This document shows, piece by piece, positions 26,996 through 35,644 of a stretch of 64,000 bases of DNA. Location of the stretch: assembly GCA_018882965.1 (NCBI GenBank), contig VEQY01000006.1, forward strand, positions 24,871 to 88,870. Direction: 5' to 3'. This stretch comes from Mycobacterium sp. (GTDB lineage: Bacteria > Actinomycetota > Actinomycetes > Mycobacteriales > Mycobacteriaceae). The stretch's first letter is position 1. The number at the start of each line of letters is the position of its first letter. The notes below the pieces were generated by a model, which did no database searches, had not been told where the DNA came from, and worked only from the letters and a program-made list of their open reading frames with translations. The position numbers were made by a program, and so were the translations under genes.

Positions 26996-27969
26996 CCGCA
27001 CGACGCTAGCAGCGCATGGCAGGCACGGACGCGCGCGATCCACCAGTCGCGCCGGGCCGGGTCCGCAGCCAGCGCTGTCAGCCGGTCCGGGTCGGGACGC
27101 ACCCGGACGACGTGCGGGTCGACCGCGAGGAACCCGTCATGTGGCGTGAGGTCGGCAACATCGGCTCCGAAGAGCCGGCCGGTGCCCAGCCCGCAGGCGT
27201 GTTCGAGACGGGGTAGCGCGGCCGCCGCGGCGACGCCCGCCGCGATGCCCACCGCCGAGTCGAGGGCGCTGGAGATCACGACCGGGACGTCGATTCGCCG
27301 GGCGATGGCCAGCAGTGCCGCGACGCCGCCGAGGGGGGCGACCTTGAGCACCGCGAGGTCCGCCGCGCCAGCACGCACGACGGCGAGCGGATCCTCGGCT
27401 CTGCGAATGCTCTCGTCGGCGGCTATCGGCACGCTGACCCGCCGCCTGACCTCGGTCAGTTCCGCCACGGTCCGGCACGGCTGTTCGATGTACTCCAGCG
27501 GGCCGTCGGCGGTCAGCGCCCGCGCGGCGGCAACCGCCTCGTCCACGGTCCACCCGGCGTTGGCGTCCACCCGCACGGTGGGAATCAGCGCCCGAACGGC
27601 GTTGACGCGGGCGATGTCGTCAGACAGCGTCTGCCCGGTTTCGGCGACCTTGACCTTCGCGGTGCCGGCACCGGGAAAGCGGGCCAGCACCTCGGCCACC
27701 TCGGCGGCGGACACCGCGGGGACGGTCGCGTTGATCGGGATCCGCTCGCGGCGCGCGGGCGGGAGGTCCCGGTAGGCCGACTCGATGCCCGCCGCCAGCC
27801 AGTGCCGCGCCTCCTCGGGCGGGTATTCGGGGAATGCTCCGAACTCGCCCCAGCCCGCCGGACCGTCGATCAGCGCGACCTCGCGGACGGTGATGCCCCG
27901 GAAACGCACCCGCATGGGCAGGGCGACGACGTGCAGCCGGCTCAGCAGGTCATCGAGCGCAGGCAGCAT
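26992..27969 (-). CDS. menC: o-succinylbenzoate synthase
   Basis: 325 residues. An enolase-superfamily enzyme dehydrating SHCHC to o-succinylbenzoate. The catalytic Lys-x-Lys is in AKVKVAETG near 101-107. Metal ligands are Asp in VRVDANAGW (about 134), Glu in EYIEQPC (about 162) and Asp in PIAADES (about 184); the second Lys is in VLKVAPLGG near 208. The ATG at 27969 overlaps the stop of the upstream acyl-CoA ligase by one base (TGATG), which fixes the start. Corresponds to Rv0553. Confidence 0.95.
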   Translation of the reverse strand: MLPALDDLLSRLHVVALPMRVRFRGITVREVALIDGPAGWGEFGAFPEYPPEEARHWLAAGIESAYRDLPPARRERIPINATVPAVSAAEVAEVLARFPGAGTAKVKVAETGQTLSDDIARVNAVRALIPTVRVDANAGWTVDEAVAAARALTADGPLEYIEQPCRTVAELTEVRRRVSVPIAADESIRRAEDPLAVVRAGAADLAVLKVAPLGGVAALLAIARRIDVPVVISSALDSAVGIAAGVAAAAALPRLEHACGLGTGRLFGADVADLTPHDGFLAVDPHVVRVRPDPDRLTALAADPARRDWWIARVRACHALLASCG

Positions 27970-29546
27970 CAGATAGCGCGGTCTTGGTTCTCCCAGTAGG
28001 GCTTCCGCAGATCCCGCTTGAGCAGCTTGCCGGTGGGGTTGCGGGGCAGCACCTCCATGATGTCGACGCTCTTCGGACACTTGTAGCGGGCCATCCGCTC
28101 CCGACACCACTCCAGGAGTTCCGGCTCGGTGGCGCTGGCTCCGGCGCTCAACTCGACGACCGCCTTGACCGACTCGCCCCACTTCGGATCGGGGATGCCG
28201 AAAACCGCGGCGTCGAGCACCGCGGGATGGTCGGTGAGGACCCGCTCGACCTCCACCGAGTAGATGTTCTCGCCGCCGGAGATGATCATGTCCTTCAAGC
28301 GGTCCTCGACGAAGACGAAACCGTCGGCGTCGACCCGGCCGATGTCACCGGAACGGAACCATCCGTCGGCGGTGATCGCTTCCGCGGTGGCATCGGGCTT
28401 GTTGTGATAACCCTTCATCAACTGTGGTGTCCGGAACCACAATTCGCCAGCCTCTCCGGGCGGCGAGTCCTGCAGGGTGCCGGGGTCGACCACCCGGATC
28501 TCGACGTCGCGGGCCAGCTGTCCGGCGCTGACCAGCCGATGCTCGTTGACTTCGTCGCGGTGCGCCTCCGCGGTCAGTTGGGTGACCGCCCCGCACACTT
28601 CGGTCAGCCCGTACACCTGAACGAAGTCGGTGTCCGGGAAGGCTTTCAGGCCTGCCTTGAGCAGCGCGGGTGCCATCGGCGAGGCGCCGTAGACAAAGGT
28701 ACGCAGCTTGCGGAATACGTTGATCGCGTCGGAGCCGGCCTCGAGGACCTTTCCCAGCACGGCGGGTACCAGGAAGGTGCGAGTGGCACCCTGCATGATC
28801 GCCATCGCCAGGGTGGGGCCGTCGGCGTCGCGGGTGATGATGGTGGGTACTCCGGCATGGATGGCGAACTGCACGAACGAGGTTCCACCGACATGGAACA
28901 GTGGCATCGCCACCAACGTCATGTCGTCGTCGGCGAACTCGAAGGTGCCTGCGTTGAGGGTGTGCGCGATCAGATTGGCCTGGCTGAGCTTGACGCCCTT
29001 GGGATGTCCCGTCGTACCCGAGGAGTACATGATCACGCAGACGTCGTCCGGCTCGACGTCGGCACCTCGGCCCCGGGGAGTGGCTGCCGCCAGGATGGCC
29101 TCGTACTGATCGCCCTCGCCGCCCTCGGGGGTGACCTCGATGACGTGCTCGACATGGGGTAGCCGGTCGCGGATCTTGTCGACGTTGCCCATCAGCTCCT
29201 CGCCGACGACGAGCAGCTTGGCGCCCGAATCGTTGATGACGTAGTCCATCTCGTCGCCGGCAAGACGGAAGTTGATGATCGCGGTGGCAGCCCCCAGCGA
29301 GGCGGCTGCCAGCGTGGTCTCGATGCAGGCCGGGTGGTTCTTGTCCAGGAATGCCACCGCGTCGCCGCGGCCGATGCCGCGCTCGGCCAGCGCGCCTGCC
29401 AGCCGGCGCACCCGGTCGTTCCACTGCGACCAGGTCCAGGTGCGGCCCAGGTAGGTGAACGCCACGCCGTCGGGTCTGTGCTGAGCCCAGTAGGTCAACC
29501 GGTCATCGAGAAATCGGGGTTCGGGGGGTTCGGAATCAGCGGCCAT
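27969..29546 (-). CDS. acyl-CoA/AMP ligase (FadD family)
   Basis: 525 residues of the adenylate-forming superfamily. The P-loop is MYSSGTTGHPKGVKLS near 172-187, A5 YGLTEVCG near 312, A7 SGDIGRVDADG near 390-400, A8 DRLKDMIISGGENIY near 409-423, and the catalytic Lys is in PTGKLLKRDL near the end. It is a fatty-acyl or aryl-acid CoA ligase of unknown substrate. It is not the FadD8 orthologue, which lies at 31442. It feeds directly into menC by a TGATG overlap and follows the MFS gene by 18 bp. I recall no such gene at this place in M. tuberculosis, so it appears to be an insertion. Confidence 0.9.
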   Translation of the reverse strand: MAADSEPPEPRFLDDRLTYWAQHRPDGVAFTYLGRTWTWSQWNDRVRRLAGALAERGIGRGDAVAFLDKNHPACIETTLAAASLGAATAIINFRLAGDEMDYVINDSGAKLLVVGEELMGNVDKIRDRLPHVEHVIEVTPEGGEGDQYEAILAAATPRGRGADVEPDDVCVIMYSSGTTGHPKGVKLSQANLIAHTLNAGTFEFADDDMTLVAMPLFHVGGTSFVQFAIHAGVPTIITRDADGPTLAMAIMQGATRTFLVPAVLGKVLEAGSDAINVFRKLRTFVYGASPMAPALLKAGLKAFPDTDFVQVYGLTEVCGAVTQLTAEAHRDEVNEHRLVSAGQLARDVEIRVVDPGTLQDSPPGEAGELWFRTPQLMKGYHNKPDATAEAITADGWFRSGDIGRVDADGFVFVEDRLKDMIISGGENIYSVEVERVLTDHPAVLDAAVFGIPDPKWGESVKAVVELSAGASATEPELLEWCRERMARYKCPKSVDIMEVLPRNPTGKLLKRDLRKPYWENQDRAI

Positions 29547-29564
29547 ACCGGCCAGCGTGCCACG

Positions 29565-31103
29565 TCAGCCAGGCGTGCTGCCACGCTTCGGGCGAAGCAG
29601 CACCAGCGCGGCCACGATCGCCAGGGCCGGAACCACGGCCATCATCAGACTCACCTCGTGGATCGCCCGCAACCAGCTGTCGGTAGCCTCCGACACCACC
29701 CAGCGGGCTTGGTCGGGGTCGAGCATCTCGCCGCTCGCCGACGGGTTCGGCACACCACCGTGGGCGACCCGCAGTGCCTCGCGCGCCTGCTCCTCGGTGA
29801 TGCCCGACCCCTCGAGTTTGGGTCGCGCGTCCCGCAGGAACAGCATCGTGCCGAGCAGCGCGAACAGCGCCGGCCCCAGCGAATACGCGGCCTGACCGAC
29901 GGCGGGCTTCACCGCCGAGACCACACCGCCGAGTTCAGGCGGGGCGCTGGACATCATGATCGTCGACTGGGGTGTCTGCACCACCGCTCCGCCGATGGCG
30001 TTGAGCGCGACAGCGATCCCGAGTATCGCGATCGGGGTCGCGGTGTCCAGCCACGCCAGCATCACCATGCTCACCAGCAGGATGAACAACCCCCAGACGA
30101 GTACGGCCCGATCCCCGAACCGGACTGCTGCGCGGCCGGCCACGACCGCCGCCGCCGAGGCCACCAGCATCGCCGGGATGAGCAGAAGGCCCAGGACTTC
30201 CGGTGACTGCTCGCGAAGGGTCACCAGGTAGTAGGCGAACAGCAGGGTGCCGCCGCCGCCGAGGAAGTTGAAGGTCGCCCCGGCCAACAGCGCGGCGTTG
30301 AACCGGCCGGACGAGAACAGCCGCATGTCCAGCGCCGGAGCCTCGGTGCGCAACTCCCACCACACGAACGCCGCGCCCAGCAGCACCCCGACGACGATCA
30401 GCAGGATCGCCGCAAGATTGACGCCTCCCTGCAGGTCAGTGAGCCCGTAGATCAGAGTGAGCAGCGCGGCGGCGATCAGCAGGATGCCCACGAGGTCGAA
30501 TCTGCGCCGATCGCGGATAGTCTCGGGCACGTAGCGCAGGGTGATCAGCAGGGTCAGCACGGCCAGCGCAGGAGTGACCAGAAAACAGGCGCGCCAACCG
30601 AAGTGGGCGGCCAGCCAGCCGCCCAGCGCGGGCTGGAAAACCGCGAGAGCGTGGCCTGCTCCCAGGTACGCCGCGATGGCAGCGGCGCGGCGGCCGGCCG
30701 GGAAGACTGCGTTGACGATCGCCAGCGACAATCCGAGCAGGAAGGCGAAGCCGACTCCGAGGCCGGCGCGGGCAATGATCATGACCCAGACGTGCGGGGC
30801 GGCCGCCCCCAGCACACCGAAGGCGATCGACGCGTAGGCGCCGATCGCGAACATCCGCTTCATCCCGTAGAGGTCGCCCAGCGCTCCGGCACCGAGCACC
30901 GCGGCCGCGAGGGTCAGCGTGCACAGACACGCCAGGAAACTGGCCGTGCCGGGACTGATCTGCAGCCCGCGACGCACTTCGGCAAGGTTGGCCGACAGGG
31001 TGGTGGGGTCTGCGGCTGTGACGCTGTAGCCCAAACCCATCGCGGCGATCGTCATGGTGGCGGCCAGCCCGCTGACTTCGACCTGCTTCTGGGCCTGCGG
31101 CAT
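29565..31103 (-). CDS. MFS drug/metabolite exporter (DHA2 type)
   Basis: 512 residues with about 14 transmembrane segments. Motif A appears as GALGDLYGMKRMF near 70-83; the extracytoplasmic loop near the C-terminus is long (about 435-485). Fourteen segments place it in the drug:H+ antiporter 2 group. The ATG at 31101-31103 has TAGCAT 6 nt upstream. It appears to be first gene of the minus-strand operon that continues through the acyl-CoA ligase into menC-bpoC-menD-menG. What it exports is unknown; co-transcription with a ligase suggests an acyl compound. Confidence 0.9.
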   Translation of the reverse strand: MPQAQKQVEVSGLAATMTIAAMGLGYSVTAADPTTLSANLAEVRRGLQISPGTASFLACLCTLTLAAAVLGAGALGDLYGMKRMFAIGAYASIAFGVLGAAAPHVWVMIIARAGLGVGFAFLLGLSLAIVNAVFPAGRRAAAIAAYLGAGHALAVFQPALGGWLAAHFGWRACFLVTPALAVLTLLITLRYVPETIRDRRRFDLVGILLIAAALLTLIYGLTDLQGGVNLAAILLIVVGVLLGAAFVWWELRTEAPALDMRLFSSGRFNAALLAGATFNFLGGGGTLLFAYYLVTLREQSPEVLGLLLIPAMLVASAAAVVAGRAAVRFGDRAVLVWGLFILLVSMVMLAWLDTATPIAILGIAVALNAIGGAVVQTPQSTIMMSSAPPELGGVVSAVKPAVGQAAYSLGPALFALLGTMLFLRDARPKLEGSGITEEQAREALRVAHGGVPNPSASGEMLDPDQARWVVSEATDSWLRAIHEVSLMMAVVPALAIVAALVLLRPKRGSTPG

Positions 31104-31109
31104 CCGCCG

Positions 31110-31115
31110 ATGCTA
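31110..31115 (-). promoter_or_regulatory. -10 element of the MFS-fadD-men operon (leaderless)
   Basis: TAGCAT on the minus strand, 6 nt before the ATG at 31103, inside the 20 bp between the DUF3253 stop and the MFS start. Confidence 0.5.
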
Positions 31116-31123
31116 TGCCCGCG

Positions 31124-31390
31124 TCAGGGCTGCCTGCCGCGGATTCGGATCGGGCCCGCCCAGGCCGTATCAGGGTCGAGCACGACGCCGCGCTGGCTGA
31201 TTTCCACGACGCCCTCCCGCGCCAGCCCACGCGCGGCCTCGCGGACGGATTCCATGACGTCACGCCAACCGTCGCCGGCCAGCGCCCGCGCCGCCTCCGA
31301 AGGGCACATGCTGCGATCCGGACCACGCTGGGCGACCAATCGCAGAATGACCGCGCGCAGGTTAGCGCCGGACGGTTCGTTGTCAGCCAT
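31124..31390 (-). CDS. DUF3253-domain small protein
   Basis: 88 residues from ATG at 31390. It matches the DUF3253 pattern: LRAVILRLVAQRGPDRSMCPSEAARAL, then W-R-D-V-M-x-x-V-R, GVVEISQRGVVLDPD and GPIRIRG at the end, a likely winged-helix fold. Function unknown. The frame is open 10 codons further to a GTG at 31420, through a 15 bp tandem repeat that would encode F-G-T-A-I then F-G-T-A-M; I prefer the ATG. It is divergent from fadD8, with only 51 bp between starts. Confidence 0.82.
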   Translation of the reverse strand: MADNEPSGANLRAVILRLVAQRGPDRSMCPSEAARALAGDGWRDVMESVREAARGLAREGVVEISQRGVVLDPDTAWAGPIRIRGRQP

Positions 31391-31435
31391 AGCCGTTCCA
31401 AAGATAGCCGTACCAAACACAGCCGTTCTAACCTG
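31391..31435 (+). repeat. 15 bp tandem repeat, three units, between DUF3253 and fadD8
   Basis: AGCCGT recurs at 31391, 31406 and 31421, exactly 15 bp apart, each followed by a similar sequence (TTCCAAAGAT, TACCAAACAC, TTCTAACCTG). The third unit runs into the fadD8 -10 element. It could be a regulator array or a remnant of a coding repeat on the minus strand. Confidence 0.75.
31429..31434 (+). promoter_or_regulatory. -10 element of fadD8 (leaderless)
   Basis: TAACCT followed by 7 nt and the ATG at 31442. Confidence 0.6.
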
Positions 31436-31441
31436 TTACTC

Positions 31442-33043
31442 ATGACCTCCGACCTGTTGCGCCACCCTCTGCATTCCGGTCACCTCACCGTCGGCGCCCT
31501 CAAGCGCAACAGCAGTCGGCCGGTGCTCTACCTCGGTGACACGACCCTGACAGGCGGCGAGCTCGCCGATCGGATCAGTCAGTACATCCAGGCCTTCGAG
31601 GCGCTCGGTGCCGGCACCGGCGCGACGGTCGGACTGCTGGCCCTCAACCGACCCGAGGTGCTGATGATTATCGGCGCCGGGCAGACCCAGGGCTTCCGCC
31701 GCACCGCGCTGCATCCGCTGGGATCGCTGGACGACCACGCGTACGTCCTCGACGACGCCGGTGCGACTGCCCTGATCATCGACCCCAATCCGATGTTCGT
31801 CGAGCGTGCCTTGGGCCTACTGGAGAGGGTGCCCTCGCTCAAGCGCCTGCTGACACTCGGGCCGGTGCCGCCGGAGTTGGCCGAGGTTGGCGTGGATCTG
31901 ATCGCCGAGGCCAGCACCTACTCGCCAAAACCGTTGCACGCGGCTGATTTACCACCGGATCACATCGGCGGTCTGACCTACACCGGGGGCACCACCGGCA
32001 AGCCGAAAGGGGTGATCGGCACCGTCGGGAACATCACCGCGATGACCACGATCCAGCTCGCGGAATGGGAATGGCCCGAGCATCCGCGCTTCCTGATGTG
32101 TACTCCGCTGTCTCACGCGGGCGCCGCGTTCTTCGTTCCGACGATCGTCAAGGGCGGCGAGATGATCGTGCTGCCGAAATTCGATCCCGCTGAGGTGCTG
32201 GCCACCATCGAGGAGCGGCGGATCACCGCCACCATGCTGGTGCCGTCGATGATCTACGCCCTGATGGACCACCCGGATTCGCACACCCGCGACCTGTCGT
32301 CGCTGCAGACGGTGTACTACGGGGCCTCCGCGATGAATCCGGTACGCCTCGCCGAGGCGATCCGCCGGTTCGGGCCGATCTTCGCGCAGTACTACGGACA
32401 GTCCGAGGCACCGATGGTGATCACCTATCTGGCCAAGGGCGAACACACCGCCGATCGACTGACTTCGTGCGGACGCCCGACGCTGTTCGCCCGCACCGCA
32501 CTGCTCGACCCCGACGGCAAGCCGGTGGCCCGGGGCGAGGTCGGGGAGATCTGCGTGTCCGGACCGCTGCTCTGCGGGGGGTACTGGAACCTGCCTGAGG
32601 AGACCGCCAAGACCTTCAGTGGCGGCTGGCTGCACACCGGTGACCTGGCGCGGGAGGACGAGGAGGGCTTCTGGTACATCGTCGACCGCGTCAAGGACAT
32701 GATCGTCACCGGAGGTTTCAACGTCTTTCCGCGCGAAGTGGAAGACGTCGTGGCCGAGCACCCGGCGGTCGCCCAGGTCTGCGTTATCGGCACACCCGAC
32801 GAGAAGTGGGGGGAGGCGGTGACCGCAGTCGTCGTCTTGCGCCCCGACCACCCGCGCGACGACGCGGCGATCGCGCAGCTGACCACCGAGATCCAGGCGA
32901 CGGTCAAAGAGCGGAAGGGGTCGGTGCAGTCACCGAAGCAGGTGATCGTCACCGACTCGGTTCCGGTGACCGCGCTGGGTAAGCCGGACAAGAAGGCCGT
33001 GCGCGCGCAGTTCTGGCAGGGAACGGAGCGGGCCGTCGGGTAG
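31442..33043 (+). CDS. fadD8: FadD8-type acyl-CoA synthetase
   Basis: 533 residues. An adenylate-forming ligase with P-loop TYTGGTTGKPKGVIG near 180-194, A5 YYGQSEAPM near 318, A7 HTGDLAREDEEG near 399, A8 DRVKDMIVTGGFNVFP near 416-431, and LGKPDKKAVRAQFW at the C-terminus. The sequence closely follows the FadD8 (Rv0551c) protein I recall, including LRxPLHSGHLTVGALKR at the start. It activates a fatty or related acid; the substrate is not established. The start is fixed by the leaderless promoter. menB follows 35 bp downstream with its own -10. Confidence 0.93.
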   Translation: MTSDLLRHPLHSGHLTVGALKRNSSRPVLYLGDTTLTGGELADRISQYIQAFEALGAGTGATVGLLALNRPEVLMIIGAGQTQGFRRTALHPLGSLDDHAYVLDDAGATALIIDPNPMFVERALGLLERVPSLKRLLTLGPVPPELAEVGVDLIAEASTYSPKPLHAADLPPDHIGGLTYTGGTTGKPKGVIGTVGNITAMTTIQLAEWEWPEHPRFLMCTPLSHAGAAFFVPTIVKGGEMIVLPKFDPAEVLATIEERRITATMLVPSMIYALMDHPDSHTRDLSSLQTVYYGASAMNPVRLAEAIRRFGPIFAQYYGQSEAPMVITYLAKGEHTADRLTSCGRPTLFARTALLDPDGKPVARGEVGEICVSGPLLCGGYWNLPEETAKTFSGGWLHTGDLAREDEEGFWYIVDRVKDMIVTGGFNVFPREVEDVVAEHPAVAQVCVIGTPDEKWGEAVTAVVVLRPDHPRDDAAIAQLTTEIQATVKERKGSVQSPKQVIVTDSVPVTALGKPDKKAVRAQFWQGTERAVG

Positions 33044-33065
33044 CCCGGCGGTTCAGGTGCTGGCG

Positions 33066-33071
33066 TACGGT
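33066..33071 (+). promoter_or_regulatory. -10 element of menB (leaderless)
   Basis: TACGGT followed by 7 nt and GTG at 33079; this favours the GTG over a TTG at 33073 in the same frame. Confidence 0.6.
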
Positions 33072-33078
33072 CTTGGGA

Positions 33079-33993
33079 GTGAGCGACAGCCCGTTCAACC
33101 CGGCACTCTGGCAGCCGGTCGAGGGATTCGCCGACCTGACCGACATCACCTATCACCGGCACGTGCTCGACGGTGTTCGGCAACCGACGGTCCGGGTCGC
33201 GTTCGATCGGCCAGAGGTGCGCAATGCGTTCCGCCCGCACACCGTCGACGAGCTCTATCGTGCGCTCGACCACAGCCGGATGTCCCCCGACGTCGGGGTG
33301 GTGCTGCTGACCGGGAACGGTCCCTCCCCCAAGGACGGCGGGTGGGCCTTCTGCTCCGGCGGCGATCAGCGGATCCGCGGCCGGACCGGGTACCAGTACG
33401 CGAGCGGCGATACCGCCGACTCCGTTGACGTCGCCCGCGCCGGCAGGCTGCACATCCTGGAAGTGCAGCGGCTGATCCGGTTCATGCCCAAGCCCGTCAT
33501 CTGCCTCGTCAACGGATGGGCGGCGGGCGGCGGGCACAGCCTGCACGTCGTCTGTGACCTGACCCTCGCCAGTCGCGAGCATGCGCGATTCAAGCAGACC
33601 GACGCCGATGTCGGCAGCTTCGACGGAGGCTATGGAAGCGCCTATCTGGCCCGACAGGTCGGGCAGAAGTTCGCTCGGGAGATTTTCTTTCTCGGGCGCT
33701 CCTACACCGCTGAGCAAATGCATCGGATGGGCGCTGTCAACGCGGTGATCGACCACGCCGACCTCGAGAGCGAGGGTTTGCAATGGGCCGCCGAAATCAA
33801 TGCGAAATCGCCTCAGGCACAACGCATGCTGAAGTATGCCTTCAACCTCCTCGACGATGGTCTGGTCGGTCAGCAGCTCTTCGCCGGTGAAGCGACCAGG
33901 CTGGCGTACATGACCGACGAAGCGGTGGAAGGTCGCGACGCATTTCTGGAGAAGCGCGATCCGGACTGGAGCCGGTTTCCGCGCTACTTCTGA
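33079..33993 (+). CDS. menB: 1,4-dihydroxy-2-naphthoyl-CoA synthase
   Basis: 304 residues. A crotonase-fold enzyme closing the naphthoquinone ring. PEVRNAFRPHTVDELYRAL near 47-65, the oxyanion-hole segment GWAFCSGGDQRIRGR near 93-107, and NGWAAGGGHSLHVVCDL near 145-161 are all typical. TDADVGSFDGGYGSA near 176-190 holds the conserved Asp and Gly-Tyr of MenB. GTG at 33079 is the predicted leaderless start. Corresponds to Rv0548c; an SDR gene follows at a 22 bp gap. Confidence 0.96.
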   Translation: MSDSPFNPALWQPVEGFADLTDITYHRHVLDGVRQPTVRVAFDRPEVRNAFRPHTVDELYRALDHSRMSPDVGVVLLTGNGPSPKDGGWAFCSGGDQRIRGRTGYQYASGDTADSVDVARAGRLHILEVQRLIRFMPKPVICLVNGWAAGGGHSLHVVCDLTLASREHARFKQTDADVGSFDGGYGSAYLARQVGQKFAREIFFLGRSYTAEQMHRMGAVNAVIDHADLESEGLQWAAEINAKSPQAQRMLKYAFNLLDDGLVGQQLFAGEATRLAYMTDEAVEGRDAFLEKRDPDWSRFPRYF

Positions 33994-34001
33994 GGCATCC
34001 C

Positions 34002-34007
34002 TACACT
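34002..34007 (+). promoter_or_regulatory. -10 element of the SDR gene (leaderless)
   Basis: TACACT followed by 8 nt and GTG at 34016. Confidence 0.5.
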
Positions 34008-34015
34008 CGAAGACC

Positions 34016-34891
34016 GTGACTCCCCTGCGCCGACGGCTGACCGAAGCGATCTCGCTCACCGCGATGCGCCCACCACTTCGTTTTCCGGGCCTGCCAGGCT
34101 TCCCGGCTTCGCGTCGAATCCGACTGCGTGGCAAGCGCGTCTTGATCACCGGTGCCTCCTCCGGAATCGGGGAAGCCGGCGCGGAGAAATTCGCCGCCGC
34201 GGGTGCGGAGGTGATCGTCGTCGCGCGCCGGGGTGATCTTCTCGCGGCGCTATCGGACCGGATCGCCGAAGCCGGCGGGACCGCTACCGCAATCCCCTGC
34301 GACCTCTCGGATCTTGATGCCGTCGATGCCCTGGTCGACACCGTTGAACAGCGTCTGGGCGGAGTGGACATTTTGGTTAACAACGCCGGCCGGTCGATCC
34401 GCCGACCGTTAGCCGAGTCGCTTGACCGCTGGCATGACGTCGAGCGCACCATGATGCTGAACTACTTCTCGCCGCTGCGGCTGATCCGCGGGCTGGCGCC
34501 GGGGATGATCGAGCGCGGCGACGGGCACATCATCAACGTGTCGACCTGGGGCGTGCTGGGTGAGGCTTCCCCGCTGTTCGGGGTCTATAACGCGTCGAAG
34601 GCGGCCTTGAGCACAGTGAGTCGAGTCATCGACACGGAGTGGTCGCGTCGGGGCGTGCACTCCACGACGCTGTATTACCCGCTGGTGGCCACCCCGATGA
34701 TCCTGCCGACCAAGGACTACGAGGGCCTCCCGGCCCTCAGCCCCGCCGAGGCCGCCCAGTGGATGATCGACGCGGCAAGACACCGCCCGGTGCGGATCGC
34801 GCCGCGCATCGGGGTCACCGCCCGGGCCGTCGACGTGGTCGCTCCGGGCCTGCTCCACGGCCTGATGAAACGACAGCGCATGCAGCCCTAG
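34016..34891 (+). CDS. SDR-family oxidoreductase
   Basis: 291 residues. The cofactor motif is VLITGASSGIGEAG near 42-55, NNAGRS near 121, and the catalytic S-Y-K set is NVSTWGV...YNASKAALSTVSR with Tyr near 189. A 40-residue basic N-terminal extension precedes the fold, and the C-terminus is basic and hydrophobic, suggesting membrane association. It corresponds to Rv0547c by order. The substrate is unknown. Its TAG stop is the first part of the -10 element of the next gene. Confidence 0.9.
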   Translation: MTPLRRRLTEAISLTAMRPPLRFPGLPGFPASRRIRLRGKRVLITGASSGIGEAGAEKFAAAGAEVIVVARRGDLLAALSDRIAEAGGTATAIPCDLSDLDAVDALVDTVEQRLGGVDILVNNAGRSIRRPLAESLDRWHDVERTMMLNYFSPLRLIRGLAPGMIERGDGHIINVSTWGVLGEASPLFGVYNASKAALSTVSRVIDTEWSRRGVHSTTLYYPLVATPMILPTKDYEGLPALSPAEAAQWMIDAARHRPVRIAPRIGVTARAVDVVAPGLLHGLMKRQRMQP

Positions 34892-34894
34892 GCT
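34889..34894 (+). promoter_or_regulatory. -10 element of the VOC gene (leaderless)
   Basis: TAGGCT, of which TAG is the stop codon of the preceding SDR gene, followed by 6 nt and the ATG at 34901. Confidence 0.5.
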
Positions 34895-34900
34895 GGACCC

Positions 34901-35287
34901 ATGGAGATTCTGGCGAGCCGGGTGTTGTTCCGGCCGTCCGACTACCCTCGCTCACTGGTCTTCTACCGCGACGCCCTGGGATTGGCGATCGCCCGGGAGT
35001 ACCCGGGCGGCACGGTGTTTCATGCCGGTCAGTCGCTGATCGAACTGGCCGGCCACGGGACGCCGACCCATCCGGGAGGACCCTTTCCCGGCGCGCTGTG
35101 GCTGCAGGTGCGCGATGTCTACGCCGTTGAGGCGCTGCTGCGGGAGCGCGGTGTGGCGATCATTCGTCCCGCTCGGCAGGAACCCTGGGGACTGCACGAG
35201 ATGCACGTGTCCGACCCCGACGGGGTCACGCTGATATTCGTGCAGATCCCGGCGACCCACCCCTTGCGCCGGGATTCCCGCGGGTGA
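34901..35287 (+). CDS. VOC (glyoxalase/dioxygenase fold) protein
   Basis: 128 residues with one vicinal-oxygen-chelate module pair: RVLFRPSDYPRSLVFYRDALGLAIAREYPGG (typical first beta-alpha-beta), then SLIELAGHG, and PWGLHEMHVSDPDGVTLIFVQ, the standard VOC end with a candidate metal-binding His and Glu. The reaction is unknown. It corresponds to Rv0546c by order and lies downstream of the SDR on the same strand with its own -10. It converges on the DUF3349 gene, whose stop begins at the next base. Confidence 0.88.
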   Translation: MEILASRVLFRPSDYPRSLVFYRDALGLAIAREYPGGTVFHAGQSLIELAGHGTPTHPGGPFPGALWLQVRDVYAVEALLRERGVAIIRPARQEPWGLHEMHVSDPDGVTLIFVQIPATHPLRRDSRG

Positions 35288-35644
35288 TCAGCGGCGTTCG
35301 GAGGCCAGCGGCCAGCCCACCGACGCCAGCCGCGCCGCGACCTGGTGGATCTCCTCGGGATTGGGTTCCTTCTCGATCACCGATCTGACCGCCGCGCGGA
35401 TCTGCTCCTCGGTGACGGGAGTTTCGAAGTCGGCCTCCCGCAGGATCGTCGCAGCCGCCTTGACCACCTCATCCTCGTTCAGCGTGCGCATCAACAACGC
35501 CAGCAGCGGGAAGTAGTCCTTGGGCGGAACCCCGTGCGGGTAGCCCTCGTGCAGCCAGTCCAGGACGTTGTCGACGAACTCGTGCTGCTGTTCGGCAGAC
35601 CCCGGCTGGCCGTTCGGCGGTGGCTGTTGCCCAGACATCGTCAC
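35288..35644 (-). CDS. DUF3349 protein (first copy)
   Basis: 118 residues from a GTG that overlaps the preceding stop (GTGA, 35641-35644); the ATG two codons later is an alternative. After a Pro/Gln-rich N-terminus it carries the DUF3349 repeat-like helical fold: VLDWLHEGYPHGVPPKDYFPLLALL near 25-50 and a closing ARLASVGWPLA. The same pattern occurs in the gene at 37482. Function unknown. It is last in the pit operon. Confidence 0.85.
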   Translation of the reverse strand: MTMSGQQPPPNGQPGSAEQQHEFVDNVLDWLHEGYPHGVPPKDYFPLLALLMRTLNEDEVVKAAATILREADFETPVTEEQIRAAVRSVIEKEPNPEEIHQVAARLASVGWPLASERR

